Assembly: GCA_002726335.1 (NCBI GenBank)
Contig: PBSR01000268.1
Location: forward strand, 1 to 55,637
Length of the DNA stretch: 55,637 nt
From: Gemmatimonadaceae bacterium
GTDB lineage: Bacteria; Latescibacterota; UBA2968; UBA8231
Reading direction: 5' to 3'
Positions 7,897-16,693 of the stretch are shown here, in pieces. The notes beneath the pieces are model-generated. The model did not search any database. It had not been told where the DNA came from and worked only from the letters and a program-made list of their open reading frames with translations. Position numbers and translations under genes: made by a program. Position 1 is the stretch's first letter; each line of letters starts with the position of its first letter.

Positions 7897-8924
7897 GCGA
7901 TCGCTTGCGTCTCGACGGCGCAGCGCCGGGCATCGTCCTCGATCGACTCGATGTCCTCCACATGGGCGGCGCCCAGAATGCGACGCAGCATCTTGACGCC
8001 GGCAAACTGGAGCGCCTCCCGCCAGATGGCCGGCAGCCTCGAGGGGCGCTTGAACTTCTCTCTATAGGCCCGCCAGCAGTCCTCGATACACTGCATCAGT
8101 GCCATCCGGTCGTGTCCAGCGTGGGCATACCAGGCGAGCAGGTAGTTGGCCACCAGAGCCCCCACGTCGAAGGCGATGGGGCCGTAAAAGGCGAACTCGG
8201 CATCGATCACACGGGCGCCCTGCCCATTGACCATGACACTGCCCGTGTGCAGATCGCCGTGCACCAGGCCTTCCCGCGCTTCATTGAACCGACCACGCAG
8301 ACGTCGGATCTCGGCCAGGAGTTCACTGTCAGCCCGCACGTCATCGACGATTCTGTCCAGGCCTTCGGTGTGCCGGTTCGTCGGATCCTGCCGAAAGGGC
8401 TTGGTGAACACGTAGTCAGACGTGATACCCTGCATGTCGGGATTGTGGAAGTCCTGCTGGTAGCGCTCCCGCTCCTCCGGTGACACGGTCTCCGCCAGAG
8501 TGGCGCGGTGCATGGTCGCCATGAAGGCACCCACGGAGGCTGCCACCTTCGGTTCGATCTGGCCGGCGATGAGAGCGTGGCGCAGGATCCTATACCCTCG
8601 CAGGTCTTCCATGAGAAGCACATGGGCATCGGCATCGAAGTGCAGAGGCCTGGGCACACTGCCCGGGGCCAGCCTGTCGTAGATCACCATCGCCCGGGCC
8701 TCGATGGTGACCCGATGCTGGGTCAGGCAGTACTCCGGACCGAGGACCTTTATGTACGGCGGCGCCTGCTTCACGATCAGCGAGCGCTCCGGGTCGTGAT
8801 GGCGCCACACGCGGAAGACGAAATTGAGGTTGCCGTCACCCACCTCCTCCGCCCGCAGTGGACCCTCACCCAGCAACCCCGTCTCGGCGACATAGTCGCA
8901 CGCCACACTGCAGGTCCAGTTCAT
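7824..8924 (-). CDS. mtnK: S-methyl-5-thioribose kinase-like phosphotransferase
   Basis: This 366-aa protein of the APH/choline-kinase fold matches methylthioribose kinase features: GDGNLNFVFRVW (glycine-rich loop) near residue 29, IVKQAPPYIKVLG with the ATP-binding Lys, the catalytic loop VHGDLHTGSVMV, and VIDAEFAFYGPIAFDVG with the metal-binding Asp in the usual DFxx-like place. MtnK phosphorylates 5-methylthioribose in methionine salvage. Other salvage genes (mtnA and so on) are not in this window, so a related substrate is possible. It starts at the ATG at 8924 and is divergently transcribed from the ADP-ribosylglycohydrolase gene across a region with a 15-bp palindrome. Its 3' end overlaps the extended frame of the caspase-like remnant. 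Confidence 0.75.
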   Translation of the reverse strand: MNWTCSVACDYVAETGLLGEGPLRAEEVGDGNLNFVFRVWRHHDPERSLIVKQAPPYIKVLGPEYCLTQHRVTIEARAMVIYDRLAPGSVPRPLHFDADAHVLLMEDLRGYRILRHALIAGQIEPKVAASVGAFMATMHRATLAETVSPEERERYQQDFHNPDMQGITSDYVFTKPFRQDPTNRHTEGLDRIVDDVRADSELLAEIRRLRGRFNEAREGLVHGDLHTGSVMVNGQGARVIDAEFAFYGPIAFDVGALVANYLLAWYAHAGHDRMALMQCIEDCWRAYREKFKRPSRLPAIWREALQFAGVKMLRRILGAAHVEDIESIEDDARRCAVETQAIACGRVLIADPPSTESLPQTVREFA

Positions 8925-8967
8925 CGTGTTGTCGGTACCCCCTCCTCGAGCCCTGCGGCACTCGTCA

Positions 8968-8982
8968 ATTGTGAATCACAAT
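8968..8982. promoter_or_regulatory. 15-bp perfect palindrome between divergent genes
   Basis: ATTGTGAATCACAAT is a perfect 7-1-7 palindrome, 43 bp upstream of the mtnK-like ATG and about 130 bp upstream of the ADP-ribosylglycohydrolase ATG. It looks like an operator of a dimeric repressor. Its half-site TGTGA resembles that of CRP, but the one-base spacer is wrong for CRP (six bases). Confidence 0.45.
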
Positions 8983-9112
8983 CAGGGGGAACATACCCGA
9001 TTGCGGGATGGTCCCGTCAAGCCACTGGGGTCGGCGGTGTTGCCCAACCCGATGACGAGCCGTTAGATCCACCGTGCGGCATACCGCCGCGAGATCGGAT
9101 CGGACTCTTTCG

Positions 9113-10219
9113 ATGCCAGAACTGCGAGACAGGATTCGCGGATCGGTCCTGGGCCAGGCGCTGGGGGACGCCCTCGGGGCTCCCTTTGAGTTCGCGTCGC
9201 CGGGAGCGGTGCGGGAACAATCCGGCCAGGACTGGATCGACAGGCTGTGTGCCTTCACCGGGGTGACAGGACCTCACGGGCCCTGGCAGTCGCCGGCACC
9301 ACCGGGAACCGGCACCGACGATGTGCGCTACAACCGGCTGTTCATCGATCTGGTGGCCGAACTGGGCGGACGGATGCCTGACGAGGCCGAACTGGCGGCC
9401 CGGTTGCTCGACGTCCATGAGCGACCGGAAGAGTGGTTTCCCGGGTATGGTGAGCTGGCCCGCGCGCAGTTTGAGATGTGGGAAGGCGTGAGTCGCGGCA
9501 GACTGGGGCAGACCTCACCCGCACATCCCGGCATCTCGCCTGAGATCCTGGCCACCCGCAGCGTCGGCCTCAACTACCCGACCATGGCAGGGCTGCTCGT
9601 CATGCCGTCCGCTGGACTGCTGTATCCGGATGCCGCCGACCAGGCCTATCGAGCCGCCTACGAGGCTGCCTTCTTCGACATTGCCTACGCCCGCGAGGCG
9701 ACGGCCGTGTTCGCAGCGGCCCAGAGCCTGGCGCTGGCCGGTGGGTCACCAGCGGGTGTCGTGAAATCCGTGCTGGCCATGGATCCGCTGCACCTGGGAG
9801 GCTACTTCGGTGGACCTTTCCTCAAGGAGAACCTGCCCCGGCTGCTGCAGAAGGCCGATGGCCTGAGGGGGCACGAGCTGGCCGCCTGGTTGTCCGCGGA
9901 ACTGCGCCATTTCAGCGTCTTCGATCCCTATCGGGCGCTGGCGATCGTGTTCGCCGCGCTGCTGGCCCACCCCGACGAGCCGATGATGGTATTGCAGGTG
10001 GCGGTCAACCACATGGACGTGGACGATGTCGGTGCCGCCCGTCGACTTGCCGATATCGATTGCTATGCTGGGATCGCCGGGGCCCTCGTGGGTACACTGT
10101 TCGGTGATGACGAGCTGCCAGCGGATATGGTGGAGCAGGTGCTGTCGGCCAACAAGGCGGTCTACGGGATCGATCTCAATCAAGTCGCGCAACGGTTGAT
10201 CACGGTCGCTGCGCCATGA
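9113..10219 (+). CDS. ADP-ribosylglycohydrolase family protein
   Basis: The 368-aa product from the ATG at 9113 has the family hallmarks: GSVLGQALGDALGAPFEF at the N-terminus, GTGTDDVRYNRLF with the TDD metal-binding motif near residue 65, and DVGAARRLADIDCYAGIAGALVG near the C-terminus, matching the second Mg-binding block. There the usual DxD(T/S) reads DIDC, with Cys where Thr or Ser is expected. The family removes ADP-ribose from proteins or small molecules using two magnesium ions. The stop overlaps the next ATG (ATGA at 10216-10219), tying it to a transporter gene. A GTG at 9074 in the same frame is an alternative start, but the resulting extension is not family-like. Confidence 0.88.
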   Translation: MPELRDRIRGSVLGQALGDALGAPFEFASPGAVREQSGQDWIDRLCAFTGVTGPHGPWQSPAPPGTGTDDVRYNRLFIDLVAELGGRMPDEAELAARLLDVHERPEEWFPGYGELARAQFEMWEGVSRGRLGQTSPAHPGISPEILATRSVGLNYPTMAGLLVMPSAGLLYPDAADQAYRAAYEAAFFDIAYAREATAVFAAAQSLALAGGSPAGVVKSVLAMDPLHLGGYFGGPFLKENLPRLLQKADGLRGHELAAWLSAELRHFSVFDPYRALAIVFAALLAHPDEPMMVLQVAVNHMDVDDVGAARRLADIDCYAGIAGALVGTLFGDDELPADMVEQVLSANKAVYGIDLNQVAQRLITVAAP

Positions 10220-12411
10220 CCGCGTCCACCGGACGGCGTCGCTTCGGCACGTTTCTGGGAGTCTACGTCCCGAGCGTGCTCACGATCCTCGGTCTGGTCA
10301 TGTACCTGCGCTTCGGGTGGGTGGTGGGCAACGTCGGTCTGGCATACACCTTCGCTATCGTGCTGCTCGCCAGTTCGATCACCTGCATCACTGCCCTCAG
10401 CGCCTCGGCCATCGCCACCAACATGCGTATCGGCGCCGGTGGCGAGTACTTCATGGTTGCCCACAGTCTCGGTCTCGAGATGGGTGGCGCCATCGGCATT
10501 CCGCTGTTTCTGTGCCGCACTCTGAGTATCACGTTCTACTGCTACGGTCTCGCCGAGTCGGTTCTTGGTTTTGATGGTCAGCCCATCGATCCGCTGCAGG
10601 AAAAGCTGCTGGCCGCCGGTCTCATCATCGTCATCACCGCAGTCTCGGGTGCCAGCGCCGGCCTCGCGCTCAAGCTGCAGCTGCCGATCCTCGCCATCGT
10701 GGGTCTGTCGATCGTCGCCCTGGTCATCGGCGTCGGACAGGGCGATCTGCACGCACCGGAGTGGACGGCGACGTACCGCACGGCCCCCGGAGGCTTCTGG
10801 TATGTCTTCGCCGTGTTCTTTCCGGCGGTCACCGGCTTTGCCGCCGGCATCGGCATGAGTGGGGATCTGCAGGACCCACGACGTTCGATTCCGCGCGGCA
10901 CGCTGGCTGCGGTTGCCACCGGGACCGCCGTCTACCTGCTGGTCCCGGTGCTGCTGGCAACAACGGGACGCATCGAGGTGCAGGATCTGGCCGATCCTGC
11001 ACGTTTCGTCTGGGTCGACATCGCCTTCCTTGGCGCCTGGCTGATCCTCCCCGGAGTCTGGGGCGCCATCCTGTCGTCGGCCTTCGGCAGCGCTCTGGGT
11101 GGTCCCCGCGTGCTGCAGGCGCTGGCTCGTGACGGACTGGCGCCACGGTTTCTGTCTCGCCTTACCCGCAGCGGCCAACCCACCGTAGCGACGCTGGTCA
11201 GCGGCGCCATCGCTCTGGTGGCCCTCAGCCTCGGCGAACTGAACGCCGTGGCCCGCTTCGTGTCGATCCTGTTCCTCACGCTCTACGTAGCGATCAACCT
11301 GAGCTGCGCCATTGAAGGTTTCACCGGAGATCCGTCGTGGCGTCCCACGATCCGCCTGCCGCCGCTGGTGAGTCTCCTCGGCGCTGCGGCAACTGTCGCC
11401 ATCATGTTCCTCATCAGTCCCGTGGCCTGTGTCGCCGCCATCTGTCTGGAACTGCTGCTCTACATAGGCTTTCGACGACGAGCCCTGCGACGACGCTGGG
11501 GAGATGCCCGTGCCGGCTTCTGGGCGGCCCTGGCCCGGTTTTCCCTGATCAAGCTGTCTCGGCACCGCTCCGACCCGCGCAACTGGCGGCCGTTGATCCT
11601 GCTGTTCTCCGGAGACCCGCAGCGACGGGCCGGTCTCGTACGCATGGCCAACTGGTTCACCCAGAACCGCGGTCTGGTGACGGCGTGTCAGATGATTCTG
11701 GGCGATCTGGCCACGGAACGAGGCGAGATCGAGCGCCGGGAGCGGGAGATGGACGAGGCTCTGCGCCACGAAGGTCTGGTGGCCTTTACCCGGGTCGCCG
11801 TGGTGCCCGATTTCGAGCAGGGCGTCATGGGGGTCACTCAGGGAAGCGGGTTGTCCGGACTGCGCGCCAACTCCATCATGTTCGGCTGGCCGGAGAAGCG
11901 GGAGCGCCTGCTGGCCATGCTGCGCATGTTGCGGGCGGCGTCGAACGCCGGCCGGTCGACGCTGATCACGCGACTGCAGGATCCGGTGGTGCCACTGCAA
12001 ACGCCGCGCATCGACGTCTGGTGGCGCGGCCGGCACAACAACGGCGACCTCATGCTGCTGCTGGCCTATCTGCTGCTGATGAACGAGGAGTGGAAGTCGG
12101 CACGCATCGCCGTACGCACCATCGTCGATGACGAGTCGCAGCGTCGGGGCATGGAGCAGAGCCTGGCGACGCTGATCGACGAAACACGCATTCCCGCCGA
12201 GCCCGAAGTCATCGTCCGGGCCGCCGGTGGCGGTCTGGTGGAGACGATGCACGAACGCAGCGCCGGTTCGGACCTGGTCTTTCTCGGACTGCGCGATCCG
12301 GAGCCGGACGGCGAACAGGAGTACGCCGATTCTCTGCTGGCGATGATGGACGGACTGCCGACGGCGGTGCTGGTCCGCAGCGGCGGGGAGTTCGCCGGGA
12401 GGCTGATCTAG
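10216..12411 (+). CDS. SLC12/cation-chloride-cotransporter-like permease
   Basis: The 731-aa protein starts TGRRRFGTFLGVYVPSVLTI, leading into about 12 hydrophobic segments (residues ~20-430), as in the APC superfamily. The soluble C-terminal ~280 residues match the cation-chloride cotransporter tail, with GLRANSIMFGWP, IDVWWRGRHNNGDLMLLLAY and a final AVLVRSGG. Bacterial members are thought to move amino acids or ions with chloride; the substrate here is unknown. It is translationally coupled to the ADP-ribosylglycohydrolase by an ATGA overlap. Its TAG stop lies at the first bases of an inverted-repeat element, so the last residues may have been set by insertion of that element. Confidence 0.85.
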   Translation: MTASTGRRRFGTFLGVYVPSVLTILGLVMYLRFGWVVGNVGLAYTFAIVLLASSITCITALSASAIATNMRIGAGGEYFMVAHSLGLEMGGAIGIPLFLCRTLSITFYCYGLAESVLGFDGQPIDPLQEKLLAAGLIIVITAVSGASAGLALKLQLPILAIVGLSIVALVIGVGQGDLHAPEWTATYRTAPGGFWYVFAVFFPAVTGFAAGIGMSGDLQDPRRSIPRGTLAAVATGTAVYLLVPVLLATTGRIEVQDLADPARFVWVDIAFLGAWLILPGVWGAILSSAFGSALGGPRVLQALARDGLAPRFLSRLTRSGQPTVATLVSGAIALVALSLGELNAVARFVSILFLTLYVAINLSCAIEGFTGDPSWRPTIRLPPLVSLLGAAATVAIMFLISPVACVAAICLELLLYIGFRRRALRRRWGDARAGFWAALARFSLIKLSRHRSDPRNWRPLILLFSGDPQRRAGLVRMANWFTQNRGLVTACQMILGDLATERGEIERREREMDEALRHEGLVAFTRVAVVPDFEQGVMGVTQGSGLSGLRANSIMFGWPEKRERLLAMLRMLRAASNAGRSTLITRLQDPVVPLQTPRIDVWWRGRHNNGDLMLLLAYLLLMNEEWKSARIAVRTIVDDESQRRGMEQSLATLIDETRIPAEPEVIVRAAGGGLVETMHERSAGSDLVFLGLRDPEPDGEQEYADSLLAMMDGLPTAVLVRSGGEFAGRLI

Positions 12412-12573
12412 TGTCGTGTCTCAGAAATCCGTCAACATCCGGCCGCCGAGCCATCCCGGATCGCGGCGTTGCGCTCACTCTGTGTATCCCACCGATACGC
12501 ATCGCTCGCGCGCCTTGCGACCCGAGCGTCTCGACGGCCGGATTTCGTCGACTTATCTCTGAGACACGACACT
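12410..12573. mobile_element. 164-bp palindromic MITE-like element
   Basis: The ends are perfect 16-bp inverted repeats: AGTGTCGTGTCTCAGA at 12410-12425 and its reverse complement at 12558-12573. Internal arms are imperfectly complementary (AATCCGGCCG-like blocks at about 12426-12450 and 12526-12548), and the centre has GTATC-CCACC-GATAC. The whole element can fold into one long hairpin. It carries no ORF. No clear target-site duplication flanks it. It lies between convergent genes, so it may also act as a bidirectional terminator. The origin as a MITE or palindromic extragenic repeat is inference. Confidence 0.6.
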
Positions 12574-12582
12574 CGGCCGCGA

Positions 12583-12963
12583 TCAGATCTCGGCGTAGAC
12601 CTCGAGCACATTGCCCTCCGGATCGGCGAAGTAGACGGTGCGGTGTCCGCGCCACTGATCGGTGGTCGGTTCCAGAACGGTCACGCCCATGGCGACAAGC
12701 TGCTCATGGCAGGGCTCGACCTGTTCGGGCTCGACGCGGAAGGCAAGTTGCAGCCCCGGTGACTCCTGCCGGGCGCCGACGCCGTCGTAGCCACGGGTGC
12801 GCTGACGCAGGCCGAGCAGGACACCGCCGGCACGCAGTGACAGACTGGTCTCCGATTCGGAGTCCACTTCGAACGGGAGCAGGTTGCGGTAGAAGGCTTT
12901 CATGCGACCGATGTCGTCGCAGAGGATGATGACATAGGCCAGTTCACGAACGGGGGCGAGCAT
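12583..12963 (-). CDS. VOC-fold (glyoxalase-like) protein
   Basis: The 126-aa protein has one vicinal-oxygen-chelate unit: AYVIILCDDIGRMKAFYRNLL at the start, LPFEVDSESETSLSLRAG, and the C-terminal GHRTVYFADPEGNVLEVY with the metal-ligand Glu. Such proteins act as glyoxalases, dioxygenases, isomerases or resistance proteins; which one applies cannot be told. The ATG at 12963 is chosen because the fold begins directly after it and GGAG lies upstream. It starts one base from the divergent PHP gene. Confidence 0.82.
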   Translation of the reverse strand: MLAPVRELAYVIILCDDIGRMKAFYRNLLPFEVDSESETSLSLRAGGVLLGLRQRTRGYDGVGARQESPGLQLAFRVEPEQVEPCHEQLVAMGVTVLEPTTDQWRGHRTVYFADPEGNVLEVYAEI

Positions 12964-12964
12964 A

Positions 12965-13837
12965 GTGGAATCTCCATCTGTTGTGGAACTCAGCGGACCG
13001 ACGCTGAAGACAAACCTGCACACGCACACGAAGTTCTCCGACGGTGCTTTCCCACTGCCGGAGGTGGTCGCCGCGTACGAGGCTCTCGGCTACGATGCGC
13101 TGGCCATCACCGACCACAATCGCTGGCAGGACCACACCCAGGCGTCGACGGACAAGCTGCTCGTACTCAGCAGCAACGAACCGTCCATGTCGCATGGGGA
13201 ACACGCCCTGGCCACCGGGGCGCACGCGCCGTCTCCGGTGGATGCCGGCGAGCGCCCCCGCGAGCGCATGCAACAGGTCATCGACTGGGTCAATGAGCAG
13301 GGCGGCCTGTCGACGGTCAACCACCCGACGTGGACGGGCATGTCGGTGGAACGGCTGCTCGAGCTGCAGCGCTTTGACTCGATCGAGATCTGCAACTCCG
13401 GCTGTACCGGCCACGGGAGCGAGTATTCCATCACCCACTGGGACGAGCTGCTGCGTCGGGGCCGCTGTGTCTGGGGCCTGGCCACCGACGACAGTCACTC
13501 CGACTGGGATCGTGGCCTCGGTTGGGTGGAGGTCTTCGCCGAGCGCAGCGAAGAGGCGATCGTCAGGGCGCTGAAGGCAGGGCGCTTCTACGCCAGCACC
13601 GGACCGTGCATCGAGCAGTTCTCCTGGGACGGTGAACGTCTGTACCTGCAGACCGAACCGGTGCAGGGGATCGCCTTGATGTCCGCTATCGGCCCGGTGG
13701 CTGTCGCCCACGGCGGCAACGGTACGGTAACCGAGCTGGAGTGGAAGGTCGGACAGCGAGACTGTCGTTATGTGAGGGCGGAGCTACACCGCCACGACGG
13801 CAGGAAAGCCTGGGGTCAACCGGTGTTTCTGGATTGA
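12965..13837 (+). CDS. PHP-domain phosphoesterase-like protein
   Basis: The 290-aa protein carries the PHP motif I NLHTHTKFSDG near residue 17, motif II AITDHN near residue 45, a later VNHPTW block and a C-terminal ATDDSHSD, together giving most of the His/Asp metal ligands. It is expected to be a metal-dependent phosphoesterase or hydrolase, with unknown substrate. The GTG at 12965 is supported by a GGGGGCGAG sequence just upstream; a second in-frame GTG at 12983 is an alternative. The 5' end is separated by one base from the divergent VOC start, and the 3' end overlaps the convergent GMC gene by 22 bp. Confidence 0.82.
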   Translation: MESPSVVELSGPTLKTNLHTHTKFSDGAFPLPEVVAAYEALGYDALAITDHNRWQDHTQASTDKLLVLSSNEPSMSHGEHALATGAHAPSPVDAGERPRERMQQVIDWVNEQGGLSTVNHPTWTGMSVERLLELQRFDSIEICNSGCTGHGSEYSITHWDELLRRGRCVWGLATDDSHSDWDRGLGWVEVFAERSEEAIVRALKAGRFYASTGPCIEQFSWDGERLYLQTEPVQGIALMSAIGPVAVAHGGNGTVTELEWKVGQRDCRYVRAELHRHDGRKAWGQPVFLD

Positions 13838-15456
13838 GTTGCCGGCAGACCAGGCGGCAGGGGCGGTTTACCAAGGATCAGATCGGCGGCTTTCTCGGCA
13901 ATCATCATCGTCGGCGCGTAGATGTTGCCGTTGGTCACGTAAGGCATGGCCGAGGCGTCCACCACCCGCAGGCCTTGTGTCCCGTACACGCGCAGGCTCG
14001 TGGGATCCAGCACCGACATCTCGTCGGTACCCATCCTGCAGGTGCAGGACGGGTGATAGGCGGTCTCCCCGTCCCGTGCCACCCAGTCGAGGATCTGCTC
14101 CTCCGTCTCTACCTGCCGACCCGGTGAGATCTCCCCGCCACTGAACTGTCGCATGGCCGGCTGCTCGAGGATGCTGCGAGCGCAATGGACGGCTTCCACC
14201 CACTCGCGACGGTCCTGGGCGGTGGAAAGGTAGTTGAAGCGCAGCTTCGGCTTGTCGGCCGGATCAGCGGATCTCAGCTGGACCGACCCCCGGGCGTCGG
14301 ACCTCATGGGTCCGATGTGAACCTGATATCCGTGCCCCTGTGTCGGTGATGTGCCGTCGTAACGGATGGCCAGCGGCAGGAAGTGGATCATCAGGTTCGG
14401 CCAGGCGACGGTACTGTTGCTGCGCAGGAAGCCTCCGGCTTCGAAGTGATTGGTCGCCGCCGGTCCCCGCCGCCACAGCAGCCACTGCAGACCGATCCAG
14501 GGCTGGTTCCGCCATCTCAGGGCGGGCTGCATCGAGACCGGCTTCGTGCAGGCATGCTGGACGTAGACCTCCAGGTGATCCTGAAGGTTTTCGCCGACGC
14601 CCGGAAGGCTGATCACGACGTCGATCCCGAGCCGGCTCAGTTCGTCGGCTCTACCCACCCCCGAAAGCTGCAGCAACTGGGGTGAGTTGATGGCCCCGGC
14701 GCAGCAGATGATCTCGCCGGCGTAGGCTCGCGCAGTCCTGCCACCGACCGTGTACTCGACGCCGACGGCACGCGTACCCTCGAACAGGATGCGCCGGATG
14801 AAGGCGCGGCAGGTGACCTGCAGGTTCGGGCGGCCCATGACCGGATGCAGGTAGGCCCGGGAGGCGCTCAGGCGACGTCCCCGGTGGATGTTGCGGTCGA
14901 AGGCGGCGAAACCCTCCTGGGTCTGCCCGTTGACATCGTCGGTGAGCCGGTGGCCGGCCTGTTGCACGGCTTCGAAAAACGCAGCAAACAAGGGGCTGGC
15001 CGCGGGGCCACGTTCCAGCACCAGAGGACCATCCGATCCACGGTAGTCATCGCCACCGGCAAGACAGGTCTCCAGCCGCCGGAAGTACGGCAGACAGTGG
15101 GCGTAGTTCCAGGCTCTCATGCCGGGATCGCCAGCCCACCGTTCGTAGTCAAGGCGGTGCCCACGCTGGAAGATCATGCCATTGATGCTGCTGGAGCCGC
15201 CAAGGACCTTGCCGCGTCCGTGAGATATCCGCCGGCCCTGCATGTGGGGTTCCGGCTCCGACTCGTACATCCAGTCGTAGCGCGGGTTGCCGATGGGTAC
15301 GGACAGACCTGCCGGCATGTGGAGGAAGATGTCCCACAGAGAGTCTCGACGGCCTGCCTCCAGCACGAGTACGCTGTTGGCGGGGTCGGCGCTCAGCCGG
15401 TTGGCCACGGCACAGCCGGCGGAACCGCCGCCGATGATGAGGAAGTCGTGGGTCAT
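13816..15456 (-). CDS. GMC-family oxidoreductase (choline dehydrogenase-like)
   Basis: This 546-aa flavoprotein starts MTHDFLIIGGGSAGCAVANR with the FAD-binding GxGxxG. It has the GMC signature GKVLGGSSSINGMIFQRG, the GAINSPQLLQLSGVG block near residue 260, and a C-terminal YHPSCTCRMG then NIYAPTMMIAEKAADLI. GMC members oxidise alcohols such as choline, glucose or polyethylene glycol using FAD. The ATG at 15456 is preferred over upstream codons because the Rossmann strand follows at once. It is divergent from the Gfo/Idh/MocA gene. Confidence 0.9.
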   Translation of the reverse strand: MTHDFLIIGGGSAGCAVANRLSADPANSVLVLEAGRRDSLWDIFLHMPAGLSVPIGNPRYDWMYESEPEPHMQGRRISHGRGKVLGGSSSINGMIFQRGHRLDYERWAGDPGMRAWNYAHCLPYFRRLETCLAGGDDYRGSDGPLVLERGPAASPLFAAFFEAVQQAGHRLTDDVNGQTQEGFAAFDRNIHRGRRLSASRAYLHPVMGRPNLQVTCRAFIRRILFEGTRAVGVEYTVGGRTARAYAGEIICCAGAINSPQLLQLSGVGRADELSRLGIDVVISLPGVGENLQDHLEVYVQHACTKPVSMQPALRWRNQPWIGLQWLLWRRGPAATNHFEAGGFLRSNSTVAWPNLMIHFLPLAIRYDGTSPTQGHGYQVHIGPMRSDARGSVQLRSADPADKPKLRFNYLSTAQDRREWVEAVHCARSILEQPAMRQFSGGEISPGRQVETEEQILDWVARDGETAYHPSCTCRMGTDEMSVLDPTSLRVYGTQGLRVVDASAMPYVTNGNIYAPTMMIAEKAADLILGKPPLPPGLPATQSRNTG

Positions 15457-15595
15457 GTTCCGGTTAAGGGACGGGGAGTTTCCCCGCGGCGGCAAGGGCC
15501 GAGCCGGAAGCTACCAAGCCACGACTCGCAGGGGGAGGAGCGGTGTCATACCATTCTCCACCTGCAGACACCAACCCGTACGAGGGGACACTTCC

Positions 15596-16666
15596 ATGAG
15601 TGCGAGCAGCAAGGCCCGAATCGGCTTCATCGGTGCCGGCTGGTGGGCGACGAGCAATCACATGCCGCTGCTGGCAGCGCGTGACGACGTGGAACTGGCG
15701 GCCGTCTGCCGCCTGGGCGCCGACGAACTGCAGCAGGTCCAGGAGCGCTTCGGCTTCGGCATGGCGACTCAGGACTATCGCGAGCTGCTGGAGGTCGACC
15801 TCGACGGTGTCGTCGTCGCTTCGCCCCACACTCTCCATCACGAGCACGCCAGAGCGGTGCTCGAGCGCGGCCTGCACCTGATGTGCGAGAAGCCGATGAC
15901 GACGCAGGCAGAACACGCCCGTGAGCTCGTGGAGCTGGCGCAGGCACAGAACGTGGCGCTGCTGGTGCCCTATGGCTGGCACTACAAGCCCTTCGTGCAA
16001 CGGGCCAAGAAGCTGATGGATGACGGCGCCGTGGGCCGCATCGAGTACGTGCTATGCCACATGGCCTCGCCGATTCGCGGTCTGCTCAGCGGCGACGCCC
16101 TCGACCTCGACGACGTCAGCGGTGGCTCGGAAGCACCTCTGTTCTCACCCGATCCAGCCACCTGGGCCGATCCCGAACGTGCCGGTGGGGGCTACGGGCA
16201 CGCGCAGGTCTCACACTCCTCCGGCATGCTGTTCTGGCTCACCGGGTTGCGCGCCGAACACGTGTTCGCGGTGATGTCGGCTCCCGGGGCGCAGGTCGAC
16301 CTCTACGATGCGGTGACCGTGCGTTTCGCCGAGGGTGCCATCGGTTCGGTCTCAGGTGCAGGCAACGTACCGACGGATCAGACCTTCCAGGTCGATCTGC
16401 GCATCTTCGGTGAGGAGGGTATGCTGCTGCTCGACTGTGAGCGCGCCCGGGTCGAGCTGAAACGCCACGACGGCGCCCACGAGATCATCGATGTCGATCC
16501 CGCCTCGGGCGGCTATGAGTGTGACGGACCACCGGCGAACTTCGTCGATCTCATTCTGGGCAGGACAGAGACGAACTGGGCCCCCGGAGAAGCGGCCATG
16601 CGTGGCGTGGAGATGCTGGACGCCGCCTACCGGTCGGCGGCATCGGGACGGGAGGAGAGGGTGTAG
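15596..16666 (+). CDS. Gfo/Idh/MocA family oxidoreductase
   Basis: The 356-aa protein has an N-terminal Rossmann fold (ARIGFIGAGWWATSNHMPLL), VVVASPHTLHHEHARAVLERG and MCEKPMTTQAEHARELVE, the conserved EKP motif with the catalytic Lys. The C-terminal half has the family's beta-sheet dimer domain and a GGGYGHAQVSHSSGML stretch with active-site His residues. It would be an NAD(P)-dependent sugar or inositol-type dehydrogenase. The ATG at 15596 follows a GAGGGG ribosome site. It is followed head-to-head by a minus-strand flavoprotein. Confidence 0.9.
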   Translation: MSASSKARIGFIGAGWWATSNHMPLLAARDDVELAAVCRLGADELQQVQERFGFGMATQDYRELLEVDLDGVVVASPHTLHHEHARAVLERGLHLMCEKPMTTQAEHARELVELAQAQNVALLVPYGWHYKPFVQRAKKLMDDGAVGRIEYVLCHMASPIRGLLSGDALDLDDVSGGSEAPLFSPDPATWADPERAGGGYGHAQVSHSSGMLFWLTGLRAEHVFAVMSAPGAQVDLYDAVTVRFAEGAIGSVSGAGNVPTDQTFQVDLRIFGEEGMLLLDCERARVELKRHDGAHEIIDVDPASGGYECDGPPANFVDLILGRTETNWAPGEAAMRGVEMLDAAYRSAASGREERV

Positions 16667-16693
16667 GGAGCCGACCTGCCGGCACAGGGCCGA

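Noticed and set aside
8968..8982. CRP-binding site
   Set aside because: Half-sites resemble TGTGA/TCACA, but the spacer is one base instead of six, so CRP binding is not expected.
10180..12252. 690-aa open frame on the minus strand opposite the SLC12-like gene
   Set aside because: It is antisense to a gene with clear family motifs, is rich in Gln, His, Arg and Gly, and shows no domain; long antisense frames are expected in high-GC DNA.
12410..12573. Insertion sequence with its own transposase
   Set aside because: The element is only 164 bp and has no coding capacity, and no transposase gene is nearby.
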